The notes under the pieces are model-generated. The model was given only the letters and a program-made list of their open reading frames with translations, had not been told where the DNA came from and searched no databases. Position numbers and translations under genes: made by a program. From Bacterioplanoides sp. SCSIO 12839 (GTDB lineage Bacteria > Pseudomonadota > Gammaproteobacteria > Pseudomonadales > Oceanobacteraceae), in NCBI RefSeq assembly GCF_024397975.1, contig NZ_CP073745.1:3188501-3252500 (forward strand): a stretch of 64,000 nt of DNA, read 5' to 3'. Of the stretch, positions 26,894-36,161 are shown in pieces (positions within the stretch are counted from its first letter, which is position 1; each line of letters opens with the position of its first letter).

Positions 26894-27263
26894 CGTACTT
26901 ATCCTCATTCACAAGCTCTAAAAAGAGCGTGGGTAAAAATTTTAACTGTGCGATATTGAGCCTTACACAACTGAGGCTCGCTCAGGCTGGATGCGCAACT
27001 TTTAATTGTTCATCAGTAACTCGCTGTCGGGTCGAAGACATCGAGGCTGAACTGGGCGGAGGATAGCCGCTCCAGAAGCTGTCATCGTGCTACTCAGGAT
27101 GTTGGTAACAGCAACGTCAGCAAAAGCGCGCTAATTCTAGCATTACCGCCAGCATTGTCCACCGCAAAAACCGCAGAAAACCTTGACAAATCATAAGGTT
27201 TAAATAACGTTGGGAGGGCTTTTAACAACTTGCTTTATCAACTGTTTTTCCCCTGAGGTTATT
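26894..27263. other. Intergenic region: ilvI leader and divergent promoter
   Basis: About 370 bases without a clear gene. On the ilvI side are two small hairpins, GCTCT / AGAGC at 26915-26928 and GAGCCT / AGGCTC at 26958-26979, in what would be the ilvI mRNA leader. I found no leader peptide rich in Leu, Val or Ile followed by a T-tailed terminator, so attenuation is not shown. The right end holds the promoter at 27183. Confidence 0.5.
27183..27210 (+). promoter_or_regulatory. Candidate sigma70 promoter for the DUF4124 gene
   Basis: A perfect -35 TTGACA at 27183-27188 is followed 16 bases later by TAACGT, a weak -10. The AT-rich run TAAGGTTTAAATAA lies between. Confidence 0.4.
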
Positions 27264-27722
27264 ATGCGAACACTATCTGTCATTTTGCTACTGGCCGGGA
27301 CATTGATGTCTCCCTGGAGCCAGGCTGGAAAGGTCTATAAATGGACCGACGAAAATGGCCAGGTACATTTCAGTTCTCAACCGCCACGTGGTTTGAATCA
27401 GGATCAGTACAATCTTCGTGTGGATAAAGTCACGCCGCCCGTCAAAACTCAGCCAGCCATTTCAGCGGATGTTAAAAGCGATGAACAGCAAACACTCCAG
27501 GCTGAAACAGAAGAACAGCAACAGGAGCCGGTTAAGAATAAAGTCAGTAAAGAAAAAGCGGCTGAATATTGTGCCAATGCCCGCGACGCCAAAACCAAAT
27601 TATCCGCTAACTTCAGCCGCCGCTTTAAGCAAAAAGATGGTTCTTACCGACCACTCACAGACGAAGAACGTGCTAACTGGAACAAGAGGGCCGATGACTC
27701 CATAGCAGAATACTGCAAATAG
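27264..27722 (+). CDS. DUF4124 domain secreted protein
   Basis: A 152-residue protein with signal peptide MRTLSVILLLAGTLMSPWSQA, followed by the DUF4124 signature KVYKWTDENGQVHFSSQPP. A Gln/Glu-rich linker and a lysine-rich C-terminal part with two cysteines (EYCANARDAK and IAEYCK) follow. The start is set by GAGG at 27255. DUF4124 proteins are common exported proteins of unknown role in gammaproteobacteria. The 3' end almost meets the convergent pgeF gene. Confidence 0.88.
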   Translation: MRTLSVILLLAGTLMSPWSQAGKVYKWTDENGQVHFSSQPPRGLNQDQYNLRVDKVTPPVKTQPAISADVKSDEQQTLQAETEEQQQEPVKNKVSKEKAAEYCANARDAKTKLSANFSRRFKQKDGSYRPLTDEERANWNKRADDSIAEYCK

Positions 27723-27723
27723 T

Positions 27724-28470
27724 TTAACGATTAATCCAGATCAGGCTGGCCATTCGGCCGGTCTGACCCTCACGCCGATAGGAATAAAAGCGCTCGCCGT
27801 CGGTAACGGTGCAATGCTCACCACCGTGCATTTCATTCACACCAGCTGCCATCAGAGTTTCACGCGCCAGCTGATAAATATTCGCCATCAGCCGATCGCT
27901 ACGACCCGGCTGAAAACAATCATCCGAGGCCCAATCAAACGCTTGCCGCACATCAGGCCCAACTTCAAATTGCTGCGGGCCAATCGCCGGGCCCAGGTAT
28001 ACCGTCACATCGGATGAGAACTGCGCTAATGTATTCTGAACAATACCCGCCGCCAACCCTCTCCAGCCAGCATGTACCGCGGCCACCTGAGAACCGTCTT
28101 TAGCGGCAATCAACACGGGTAAACAATCCGCCGTCATTACACTACAAACAAGACCGGACTCATGGGTAAAGCAGGCATCAGCATCCGGTGCTTGTTGTGG
28201 TGTTTGTTGTCCACCGTCATCTGCTTTGATCACCCGGTTACTGTGAGTCTGACTCAGCCACTGAATCGTCTGTGCCCCTGGCAGTTGCTGCAATAACTGC
28301 TGGCGGTTTTGTTCAACAGAGGCCTGATTATCTCCGACATGAAGCGCCAGATTATTACTGGAATAAGGTATTTCAGAGCAACCGCCACTGCGTGTGGTAA
28401 TCCACGCAGAAACTCCAGAAGGAAGGGGCCAGTCCGGTGTAAAGCCTGACACAACCTCAGAATCCGGCAT
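27724..28470 (-). CDS. pgeF: Purine nucleoside phosphorylase/peptidoglycan editing factor (YfiH/LACC1 family)
   Basis: Multi-copper-oxidase-like fold enzyme of the YfiH/LACC1 family. Members show purine nucleoside phosphorylase and adenosine deaminase activity, and in E. coli the protein affects peptidoglycan composition. Family motifs WLSQTHSNRV, SVMTADCLPVLIA and AVHAGWRGLAAGI supply the His-Cys-His zinc site. The ATG at 28470 gives 248 residues and overlaps the end of rluD by 14 bases, the conserved rluD-pgeF arrangement. The frame is open upstream to 28545, but the extra residues are not family-like. Confidence 0.92.
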   Translation of the reverse strand: MPDSEVVSGFTPDWPLPSGVSAWITTRSGGCSEIPYSSNNLALHVGDNQASVEQNRQQLLQQLPGAQTIQWLSQTHSNRVIKADDGGQQTPQQAPDADACFTHESGLVCSVMTADCLPVLIAAKDGSQVAAVHAGWRGLAAGIVQNTLAQFSSDVTVYLGPAIGPQQFEVGPDVRQAFDWASDDCFQPGRSDRLMANIYQLARETLMAAGVNEMHGGEHCTVTDGERFYSYRREGQTGRMASLIWINR

Positions 28471-29425
28471 GGTGCTCTTCTTCATCAAAGGCCAGTACGT
28501 CCAGTAGCTGTTCAAAGTCTTCTGGCAACTCCACTTCCCATTCACAATATTCTTCGCTGGCCGGGTGGATTAACCCCAATTGGCGGGCATGCAGGGCCTG
28601 ACGCCTGAACTGTTGCAAGGTATTACGCAGCTCAGGTGTGATGCCTTTGGTTAAGCGGGTACGCCCGGCGTAGGCCGCGTCTCCCACCAGCGGGTGTGCA
28701 ATGTGTGCCATATGCACCCGGATCTGGTGAGTACGGCCAGTTTCCAGTTTGCAACGAATGTAGGTATGCGTAGGGAATTTATGCAGCACCCGGTAGTGGG
28801 TGATGGCATCTTTACCCAAAGGGTTGACCGCCATCTTGGTGCGTTGTGTGCCATGACGACCAATCGGTTGATCAACCGTGCCACCACCGGTCATCACCCC
28901 TTGTACCACCGCTTCATATTCACGCCCCATGCTGCGGTCTTGTAACTGAGCAACCAAATGTCCCTGTGCTTTCAGGGTTTTTGCCACCACCATCAGGCCA
29001 GTGGTGTCTTTATCGAGACGGTGCACAATCCCAGCCCGTGGAATATTGGCCAGCTCCGGATCATGATGCAGCAGCGCATTTAATAAAGTGCCGGTTTGAT
29101 TGCCTGCAGCCGGGTGAACGACTAACCCCGCAGGTTTATTGATCACCAGAATATGGTCATCTTCATAGATAATATCCAGCGGAATATCTTCCGGCTGCCA
29201 GTCACCTTCAGCTTCCAGCTCGGTCTCCAGAGTCAGGGTTTCACCACCCACCAACTTATCCCGGCCACGCCAAACATCACCATCAACGGTAAGTTGTCCC
29301 TCTTTAATCCATTGTTGCAAGCGCGAACGTGAAAAATCCGGAAACAGTTGGGCAGCAACCTGATCCAGGCGTTTATTACCCAATTCGTGTGGGACTTCGG
29401 CAGTTTGGTGTATCTGATTAGACAT
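28457..29425 (-). CDS. rluD: 23S rRNA pseudouridine(1911/1915/1917) synthase RluD
   Basis: Modifies three uridines in helix 69 of 23S rRNA. It has an N-terminal S4 domain (KRLDQVAAQLFPDFSRSRLQ) and the RluA-family catalytic motif GIVHRLDKDTTGLMVVAKT with the catalytic Asp. From the ATG at 29425 it is 322 residues; the frame is open to 29449. It is divergent from bamD, as in many gammaproteobacteria. Confidence 0.95.
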   Translation of the reverse strand: MSNQIHQTAEVPHELGNKRLDQVAAQLFPDFSRSRLQQWIKEGQLTVDGDVWRGRDKLVGGETLTLETELEAEGDWQPEDIPLDIIYEDDHILVINKPAGLVVHPAAGNQTGTLLNALLHHDPELANIPRAGIVHRLDKDTTGLMVVAKTLKAQGHLVAQLQDRSMGREYEAVVQGVMTGGGTVDQPIGRHGTQRTKMAVNPLGKDAITHYRVLHKFPTHTYIRCKLETGRTHQIRVHMAHIAHPLVGDAAYAGRTRLTKGITPELRNTLQQFRRQALHARQLGLIHPASEEYCEWEVELPEDFEQLLDVLAFDEEEHHAGF

Positions 29426-29562
29426 AGGACTCAGTTCGGTGCGACGCACATCTTTACGCTATTCTACCCTGCCCAGGACAGGCTTTTATTGGGGGCGAGT
29501 GGCGACTGTGCTTTAATACGGGGTTTATTCTTTCAGTATATCGATAATCAGGAACAGTCTCC

Positions 29563-30447
29563 ATGAAGTTGCCAACCATTTCGCCGTTTGGTTTGTTGTC
29601 CGGCCAATGGAACGCCACACGTGGTTGTGTGAAGAGCGTTATTTTTCTGGGTGCCCTGTCGCTGTTAGCTGCATGCTCCAGCCAGCCCGATAAAACCAGT
29701 GAGCAAACAGAACGTGAGTATTATCAACAGGCGTCTGAAGCACTGGAAAATAACAACTATCTGGTGGCAGTTGAGCGCTTGCGTGAGTTGGAATCCCGTT
29801 ATCCATTTGGTCAATACGCAGAACAGGCCCAACTGGAGCTGATTTATGCTCAGTATCAAACCGGTGATATGGACGGCGTACTGGCTTCAACGGAACGTTT
29901 TATTCGCCTGCACCCATTACATTCTCAGGTCGATTATGCTTATTACATGCGTGGCTTAGCCACCTACGATCTTGGATTTGCCTTTGTAGAGCGTTATTTG
30001 TCAGACGGGCAATCCCGCCGCGATCAACAGCCTCTGCAGGATGCTTTTAATTATTTCTCTGAACTATTAACCCGCTTCCCAGACAGCCCTTACAACGCCG
30101 ATGCACGCGCTCGCATGGTTTATCTGAATGATCGTATGGCCTCCTATGAACTGGGTGTTGCTCAATATTATATGAAGCGTCATGCCTACGTTGCCGCCGC
30201 GAATCGTGCGCAGAAAATTGTGATGAACTTCCAGAGAACCTCTTCTGTCGCCGATGCACTGGCACTGCAGGTCGAGGCATATCAGCTGCTTGAGCTGCCG
30301 CTGGAGTCCAATAAAGCCCTAGCCTTGCTGGAATTGAATTTCCCGGAGCATCCACAACTCAAGGATGGCGAATTTGTCAGCAGTGGCCTGACGGAAGTGG
30401 ATCGTCGTTCGTTATTAAATGTGGTGAGCTTCGGTTTGCTTGACTAA
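29563..30447 (+). CDS. bamD: Outer membrane assembly lipoprotein BamD
   Basis: Essential lipoprotein of the BAM complex for outer-membrane beta-barrel insertion. The lipobox LLAAC is followed by SSQPDK and then TPR-like repeats (YYQQASEALENNNYLVAVERLRELESRYPFGQYAEQ and following). The ATG at 29563 gives 294 residues with a long N-region and has AGGA upstream. A GTG at 29629 would give a more typical short lipoprotein signal, so the start is uncertain. Confidence 0.94.
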   Translation: MKLPTISPFGLLSGQWNATRGCVKSVIFLGALSLLAACSSQPDKTSEQTEREYYQQASEALENNNYLVAVERLRELESRYPFGQYAEQAQLELIYAQYQTGDMDGVLASTERFIRLHPLHSQVDYAYYMRGLATYDLGFAFVERYLSDGQSRRDQQPLQDAFNYFSELLTRFPDSPYNADARARMVYLNDRMASYELGVAQYYMKRHAYVAAANRAQKIVMNFQRTSSVADALALQVEAYQLLELPLESNKALALLELNFPEHPQLKDGEFVSSGLTEVDRRSLLNVVSFGLLD

Positions 30448-30482
30448 GCTTCTGTCAACGGTATTCAGAAGTAAGATGTTCC

Positions 30483-30713
30483 ATGCTCAAACCCAAACAT
30501 ACGCCAGTTGTTTTTGCTTTATTGATGTCGGGCACCATGGCGGGGATTGTATCTGCGGTGGTGGTAATCATTAATACCGGCCTGGATGCTGGAACGCCGC
30601 AGCGCTGGCTATCGAGTTATGTGATCGCCTGGCCCGTGGCCTTTGTATCTTTGTATTCACTTAAGGATAAGGTTACTAAAGTCGCTGAGAAGCTGACAAA
30701 CCCTCCCTCCTGA
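30483..30713 (+). CDS. DUF2798 membrane protein
   Basis: A 76-residue protein with two membrane helices (FALLMSGTMAGIVSAVVVII and WLSSYVIAWPVAFVSLYSL) separated by the family hallmark NTGLDAGTPQRW. Function unknown. It lies 35 bases after bamD and before a convergent terminator. Confidence 0.8.
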   Translation: MLKPKHTPVVFALLMSGTMAGIVSAVVVIINTGLDAGTPQRWLSSYVIAWPVAFVSLYSLKDKVTKVAEKLTNPPS

Positions 30714-30742
30714 TACCTGGTTGTTTGGACGATTAACTCAAA

Positions 30743-30776
30743 CAATTCCCGGCTGAAAATATTCAGCCGGGAATTG
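30743..30776. terminator. Bidirectional terminator between DUF2798 gene and nadE
   Basis: A perfect 15-bp stem (CAATTCCCGGCTGAA at 30743-30757 with its complement at 30762-30776) and a four-base loop lie between convergent genes. There is no long T tail. Confidence 0.72.
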
Positions 30777-30787
30777 ATCTCTGAACC

Positions 30788-32422
30788 TTAAACCCCCGCC
30801 TTCCAGCCATTGGTCACTGGATAACGACGATCACGGCCAAAACCACGCTGGGTAATACGAACACCAATCGGCGCCTGACGACGTTTATATTCGTTCACAT
30901 CCACCAGCCGCAATACACGCAGAACATCTTCACGGGCAAAGCCATCAGCGATAATGGCGTCGGCACTCATGTCTTGCTCGATATAACGCTCAAGAATGGC
31001 ATCCAGCACCTCATACGGTGGTAGGCTGTCTTCATCTTTCTGATCAGGAGCAAGCTCGGCCGATGGTGGACGATCGATCACTCGCTGCGGAATCACATAC
31101 CCCAACGTATTGCGGTATTCCGCCAGCTTAAACACAGTAGTTTTATACACATCTTTTAATGCGCTGTAGCCGCCGACCATATCACCGTACAACGTGGCAT
31201 AACCCACTGCCATTTCACTTTTGTTGCCAGTGGTCAACACCATGTAGCCGGTTTTATTCGACACTGCCATCAGCAGCACACCACGGCAACGAGCCTGCAG
31301 GTTCTCTTCGGTAGTATCTCTGGCCAGCCCTTCAAATTGAGGAGCCAGCGCCTCCATAAAGGCGTTATACATTGGCTCAATCGAAACGGACTCGTATGCA
31401 ACCCCCATGCGTTCGGCCTGCTCCGCTGCATCTTCTTTACTCATACCCGAGGTGTAAGCAAACGGCATCATGATCGCTTTAACGCGGTCTTTGCCGATGG
31501 CATCGGCGGCAATCGCCAGCGTTAATGCCGAGTCGATACCGCCAGATAATCCCAGCACAATGCCTTTAAAGCCGTTCTTATTCACGTAATCACGTACGCC
31601 CAGTACCAATGCCTGATACAAAGAGGCTAATCCGGAATCATCGCTTGCAGATGGCGCTAGTGCGGACAGTTGCTGACCATCCCAGAGCACATAATTAGCC
31701 GAGGCTTCATAAGCCGTTAACTGGGTGACAAGTTCACCAGCAGAGGACATCGCAAAAGAACGACCATCAAAGACCAGCTCATCCTGGCCGCCTACCTGAT
31801 TCACATAAAGTAGTGGCACATTCAGTTGCTGCACATGCTGGCGAATCAGTTCAATACGCTGCTGTTGTTTATCCACATGGAACGGTGATGCATTCAGGTT
31901 CAGAATCAGTTCGGCACCAGCCTCAACACTTTGTTCAGCCGGGCCTGGATGCCATACATCTTCACACACGGTCAGTCCGAGTTTGTGGCCCTTGAGTTCG
32001 ATCACACAAGGCTGATCACCAGCGGAAAAATAACGCTTCTCATCGAATACCTGATAATTCGGCAAGCACTGCTTAGCGTAACGACCGAGGCATTGGCCGG
32101 CATAATAAATGGCGGCGCAATTGAACAATTGTGTTTGTTCTTGCAACGGGAACCCCAGTGCAATAGCAATCTGATTTGAAGCATCGGCAATTTTTCCCAG
32201 TGCCTCTTCAACCCGCAACTGCAGGCTCGGGCGCAGTAATAAATCTTCAGGCGGGTATCCGGTTAACGAAAGCTCACTGAAAACAATCAGGTCACTGCCT
32301 TGCTGCGCCGCTTCTGTTGCAGCGGCGATCATTTGCTCAGCATTACCTGAAATATCGCCAACCTTGTAATTCAGTTGACTCAGGGTAATACGCATTGGCG
32401 TTTGGGTGACAGGTTCGGTCAT
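30788..32422 (-). CDS. nadE: Glutamine-dependent NAD+ synthetase
   Basis: Converts nicotinate adenine dinucleotide to NAD+ using glutamine. The 544-residue protein has an N-terminal nitrilase-type glutaminase domain with Glu (VFSELSLTGYPPED), Lys (KQCLPNYQVFDEKRYF) and Cys (LTVCEDVWHP), and a C-terminal synthetase domain with the PP-loop GLSGGIDSALTLAIA. A second start at 32395 (MRITLSQLNYKVGDISGN) would match many homologues better; the sequence does not decide. Confidence 0.95.
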   Translation of the reverse strand: MTEPVTQTPMRITLSQLNYKVGDISGNAEQMIAAATEAAQQGSDLIVFSELSLTGYPPEDLLLRPSLQLRVEEALGKIADASNQIAIALGFPLQEQTQLFNCAAIYYAGQCLGRYAKQCLPNYQVFDEKRYFSAGDQPCVIELKGHKLGLTVCEDVWHPGPAEQSVEAGAELILNLNASPFHVDKQQQRIELIRQHVQQLNVPLLYVNQVGGQDELVFDGRSFAMSSAGELVTQLTAYEASANYVLWDGQQLSALAPSASDDSGLASLYQALVLGVRDYVNKNGFKGIVLGLSGGIDSALTLAIAADAIGKDRVKAIMMPFAYTSGMSKEDAAEQAERMGVAYESVSIEPMYNAFMEALAPQFEGLARDTTEENLQARCRGVLLMAVSNKTGYMVLTTGNKSEMAVGYATLYGDMVGGYSALKDVYKTTVFKLAEYRNTLGYVIPQRVIDRPPSAELAPDQKDEDSLPPYEVLDAILERYIEQDMSADAIIADGFAREDVLRVLRLVDVNEYKRRQAPIGVRITQRGFGRDRRYPVTNGWKAGV

Positions 32423-32518
32423 AGATGTTGCTCTTACTGAGTGTTTCGCTAGAGAAAATCGTCAAGGGCGCGTATTGTCTGGAAATTCCCGGTGTGACGC
32501 AAACAGAAGAAGGACTCT

Positions 32519-34054
32519 ATGCGACTTATTCCCAGTGAATTTCTGGTTAAAGGGCAACGACTGCTGCGGCTTTACAGCCATTATTCGTTATTTCTGGCCT
32601 TATTTCTGACCATCGTCGACGGCCTTGATCATAGTGATGCCATTATTGGTGGCCATGCTCCACATACATTACTGATTACCGTTTCACTGTACGTCATTGT
32701 CGCCGCGGTGTTTGTTGGCTTCGCCAATCGCAATCCCAATCCACAAATTGCCATTGGTTATATCTTTCTCGAAATTGTACTGCTGTCAGCCATGATGTTT
32801 TCCAGCGGCGGCATCGACTCGGGCTTCCCGAGCCTGATTTTAATTCCCGTGGTGATCGCAAACTTGCTGGCCCCCGGGGTGCTCGGCTTTGGTGTCGCCG
32901 CCTGGAGCAGCCTGGCGTTATTCTATACTCAGCAATTTCTACTGCAGGATCTGGCAACCCAAAGCATTGTGAACACAGGCCTTCAAGGAATCCTGTTTTT
33001 TACCCTGGCGGCGCTGACACAAGCCCTGTCACAACGACTGCAAAGCACCCTCACACTGGCGGATGAACAAGCCACCCGTATCCGGCGCCTGCAAAATTTC
33101 AGTAAAAAAGCGTTATTAGGTTTGCCGAATGGCATTATCGCCTGTGATAAAAATCATCAGGTATTGCTGTTTAATCAGCAGGCTGCGCGTTGGTTTAAAT
33201 TACAAGAAGACAGAGCCTTACCGGATGCAATACAACAAGCGTCATCGGGTTCAGTCATCCAGCATCAACAAGTCGGCCTGATGCTCAGCCGTGTAGAGAT
33301 CGAAGGCGCGGAACCCGGTGATTATTTAATCTACCTGGAAGACAGCAGCCGCATTGCGGCGGAAGCGCAACAAATCAAGCTCGCCTCATTAGGACGACTC
33401 ACGGCCAGCATCGCCCATGAAATCCGCAACCCGCTCAGCGCTTTGCGCCAGGCTGCTCAATTACTCGGCGAAACCGATTACCTGCAAGCGCCTGAGCAGA
33501 AGCTGACACACATTGTTGAGCAACACTGCATGCGTATTAACCGCACTATTGAGGATATTTTACAATTATCCCGCCGAACTCAGGCATGCCGCGAAGATCT
33601 ACCGCTCCGCCCCTGGTTGCAGCACTTTATTGAGCACTTCAATGGTTTACATCAGGACAAACATTTCAGCATCAAGCTGGCCTGCGATGATGACTGGCTG
33701 ATCACATTTGATCCGGATCACCTGCAACAGATCCTGCATAACCTCTGCGCAAATGGCTTACGACATGCGCTTAAACACAACCCAGATCATGCACGCCTGA
33801 TGTTAATTGCCGACAAGACACCCGAGGGAATGCGACTGGCGGTAGTCGATAATGGCCCAGGTGTTGCTCCCGAACAACAAGTACACCTGTTTGAGCCATT
33901 TCACACCACCGAACACGATGGCACAGGACTGGGTTTGTATCTTTGTCGCGAGTTGTGTGAAGCCAATCAGGCTACAATCCAGTATATTCGCAAACAAAAA
34001 CACACTTGTTTTCAGATTCAGGCACAAAGCCCGACTCTCCGAAAAACTGATTGA
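32519..34054 (+). CDS. pilS: Sensor histidine kinase PilS
   Basis: Membrane sensor that controls type IV pilin transcription through PilR. The 511-residue protein has six predicted membrane helices in the first 190 residues, a PAS-like region, HisKA with the His in ASIAHEIRNPLSALRQ, and a complete HATPase domain (LCANGLRHAL N-box, VDNGPGV, GTGLGLYLCREL). In Pseudomonas PilS senses pilin in the membrane. It is followed by pilR. Confidence 0.95.
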   Translation: MRLIPSEFLVKGQRLLRLYSHYSLFLALFLTIVDGLDHSDAIIGGHAPHTLLITVSLYVIVAAVFVGFANRNPNPQIAIGYIFLEIVLLSAMMFSSGGIDSGFPSLILIPVVIANLLAPGVLGFGVAAWSSLALFYTQQFLLQDLATQSIVNTGLQGILFFTLAALTQALSQRLQSTLTLADEQATRIRRLQNFSKKALLGLPNGIIACDKNHQVLLFNQQAARWFKLQEDRALPDAIQQASSGSVIQHQQVGLMLSRVEIEGAEPGDYLIYLEDSSRIAAEAQQIKLASLGRLTASIAHEIRNPLSALRQAAQLLGETDYLQAPEQKLTHIVEQHCMRINRTIEDILQLSRRTQACREDLPLRPWLQHFIEHFNGLHQDKHFSIKLACDDDWLITFDPDHLQQILHNLCANGLRHALKHNPDHARLMLIADKTPEGMRLAVVDNGPGVAPEQQVHLFEPFHTTEHDGTGLGLYLCRELCEANQATIQYIRKQKHTCFQIQAQSPTLRKTD

Positions 34055-34074
34055 AATATGAATTGAGTAATGGA

Positions 34075-35430
34075 ATGAGCCAATACACCGCCCTTATTAT
34101 CGACGATGAACCCGATATCCGCGATTTAATTGCGCTGACTCTGCAACGTATGGACATGAATTGCTACCAGGCTGGCAGTGTCAGCGAAGCCTTAGCTCTG
34201 TTGCAACAACGGCCATACCATTTCTGCATTACCGACATGAAACTCCCCGATGGCAATGGGCTCGAAATCATTGAGCTGTGTCACGCAAAATACACGGATA
34301 TGCCCATCGCCATGATTACCGCTTTTGGCAGTATGGATTTGGCAGTGAATGCCTTAAAAGCCGGGGCCTTCGACCTGGTTGCCAAGCCGATTGATATCGT
34401 CCGTTTAAGAGAACTGGTTCAGGCCGCGCTACGCTTGACAAAAGTGCCGGCGAACATTGATGCCGTTCCTTCTGCACAAGGCCTGCTTGGCAGCTCAGCG
34501 GTGATGGAACAACTCAAAGAAAACATCCGTAAAGTGGCCCGCACCCAGGCTCCGGTTTTTATCCACGGCCAATCCGGTACAGGGAAAGAACTGGTCGCCA
34601 AGTTGATTCATCATCAGAGTGTGCGTGCCAGCCAACCGTTTATTGCAGTTAACTGCGGCGCCATTCCCAAAGACCTGATGGAAAGTGAATTCTTTGGCCA
34701 TGTGAAAGGCTCATTCACCGGAGCCAGCAGTGATAAAGCCGGCTTCTTTAAAGCCGCTCAGGGAGGCACTTTGTTTCTCGATGAAGTAGCCGAACTGCCA
34801 CTGGATATGCAAGCCAAACTACTGCGCGTGATTCAGGAAAAAGCCGTGCGCGCGGTGGGCAGCGAGCACGAAGACCCAGTGGATGTGCGCATTGTCTCTG
34901 CCAGCCACAAAGACCTTCAGGCTCTTGTCGATAAAGAAGCGTTCCGGCAAGATCTGTACTTCCGCTTAAACGTGATTCAGGTATGTGTACCCCGCCTGGC
35001 CGAACGGCCTGAAGATATCCCGCTGTTAACTCGTCATTTCATACGCAAATACGCTCAGGAATGGGGCATGCCCGAAGTCGATTTATCCCCGCGCGCGGCG
35101 GATGCTTTGCAGCGATACAGCTTCCCGGGCAATGTCCGTGAGTTAGAAAATATCCTGCAACGCGCCTTCACCATGGCAGAGGGCGAACTGATCAGCATTG
35201 ACGACTTAAGCCTGTCTGACGAAACTCAGGCAATGACTCAATCGCACTCTGACGATGGTGAAATGACCATCGAAACTAACAACCTAGAAGCCTACCTGGA
35301 AAACATCGAGCGCCTGGCGATTACTCAGGCGCTGGAAGCCACGCGCTGGAATAAAACCGCAGCCGCCGAAAAACTCGGGATTAGCTTCCGTGCATTGCGT
35401 TATCGCTGTAAGAAGCTTGCCATTGACTGA
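34075..35430 (+). CDS. pilR: Sigma54-dependent response regulator PilR
   Basis: NtrC-family activator of pilA transcription. The 451-residue protein has a REC domain (IIDDEPD, ITDMKLPDGNG), a sigma54 AAA+ domain (Walker A GQSGTGKE, GSFTGA loop, LFLDEVAELP) and a C-terminal Fis-type helix-turn-helix (NKTAAAEKLGISFRALRYRCKKL). GSFTGA in place of GAFTGA is, from memory, the usual PilR variant. The ATG at 34075 is preferred over an upstream in-frame TTG at 34051. Confidence 0.95.
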   Translation: MSQYTALIIDDEPDIRDLIALTLQRMDMNCYQAGSVSEALALLQQRPYHFCITDMKLPDGNGLEIIELCHAKYTDMPIAMITAFGSMDLAVNALKAGAFDLVAKPIDIVRLRELVQAALRLTKVPANIDAVPSAQGLLGSSAVMEQLKENIRKVARTQAPVFIHGQSGTGKELVAKLIHHQSVRASQPFIAVNCGAIPKDLMESEFFGHVKGSFTGASSDKAGFFKAAQGGTLFLDEVAELPLDMQAKLLRVIQEKAVRAVGSEHEDPVDVRIVSASHKDLQALVDKEAFRQDLYFRLNVIQVCVPRLAERPEDIPLLTRHFIRKYAQEWGMPEVDLSPRAADALQRYSFPGNVRELENILQRAFTMAEGELISIDDLSLSDETQAMTQSHSDDGEMTIETNNLEAYLENIERLAITQALEATRWNKTAAAEKLGISFRALRYRCKKLAID

Positions 35431-35507
35431 ATTTCACACCATCCACTGAGTGACGTAATCATAAACGCAAGGATATATTGAACAAAAAATAGCCACGGAT
35501 GGTTGTT

Positions 35508-36059
35508 ATGAAAAGCTCTGTTAAAGCATTAACACTGGTTGAAACACTGATTGTGTTAGCACTGATCGCAATTATTACTCAAGTTGGACTCCCTTCACTC
35601 GCCAAGTTTTCCAGCAAAATTGAATCGCGACAACATATTGTGCAATTAAAGCAAGCTATCAGTTACACACGCATAAGAGCTATTACGCATGAATCCCGAA
35701 CCAGTTTTTGTCCCCTAGGAGATAATGCTTCCTGCGGAAAAGATTGGAATGAAGAACTCAGCATATTTACCGATCTGAATAACAACCGCAGACTTGATAT
35801 CAATGAAGAAATATTGCGCACTATACCAGCTGTTTCAACAGAAGATATTCAACGCTCTTTTAACAATCGAGTGATAAGCTTCAATAGCCGTGGATTTGCA
35901 GGCTTCAGTAGCGGATCACTTAGCTACTGCCGCACCGATATAGACAGCGAGGTGCTCATTATTTCGCGTATTGGGCGGGTCAGACGAGGCACAGATAAGA
36001 ATGGGGATGGCATTCCGGAAACGGCTGGAGGCAAGACCATTCCCTGCCCTTCCAATTGA
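35508..36059 (+). CDS. FimT/GspH-like minor pilin with atypical cleavage site
   Basis: A 183-residue minor-pilin-like protein at the head of the pilin cluster. The N-terminus MKSSVKALTLVETLIVLALIAII is a class III prepilin signal, but the residue before the cleavage point is Ala (KA/LTLVE) rather than Gly. Glu at +5 is present. The rest resembles FimT/GspH, with Cys pairs (FCPLGDNASCGKD and YCRTD...IPCPSN) and a calcium-loop-like DKNGDGIPE near the C-terminus. The start at 35508 is preferred because GGA lies eight bases upstream; ATG at 35499 is in frame. It may assemble in the pilus tip complex. Confidence 0.75.
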   Translation: MKSSVKALTLVETLIVLALIAIITQVGLPSLAKFSSKIESRQHIVQLKQAISYTRIRAITHESRTSFCPLGDNASCGKDWNEELSIFTDLNNNRRLDINEEILRTIPAVSTEDIQRSFNNRVISFNSRGFAGFSSGSLSYCRTDIDSEVLIISRIGRVRRGTDKNGDGIPETAGGKTIPCPSN

Positions 36060-36161
36060 AGAACCATTTCTTCCGAATAAAGCACCGCTGATCAGCAAGC
36101 TCTGGCAGCCTGACTGCGATTCTTTATGATGCTATAACAAAGATATAATTGGTTGTTCAAT

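Noticed and set aside
26894-27183. Branched-chain attenuator in front of ilvI
   Set aside because: A 27-codon frame and hairpins can be found, but there is no run of Leu/Ile/Val codons and no T-tailed terminator, so the call is not supported.
33512-34054. Possible frameshift at the pilS-pilR junction
   Set aside because: Frames that cross the junction are shadows. pilS ends cleanly at 34054 and pilR starts at 34075 with an intact REC domain.
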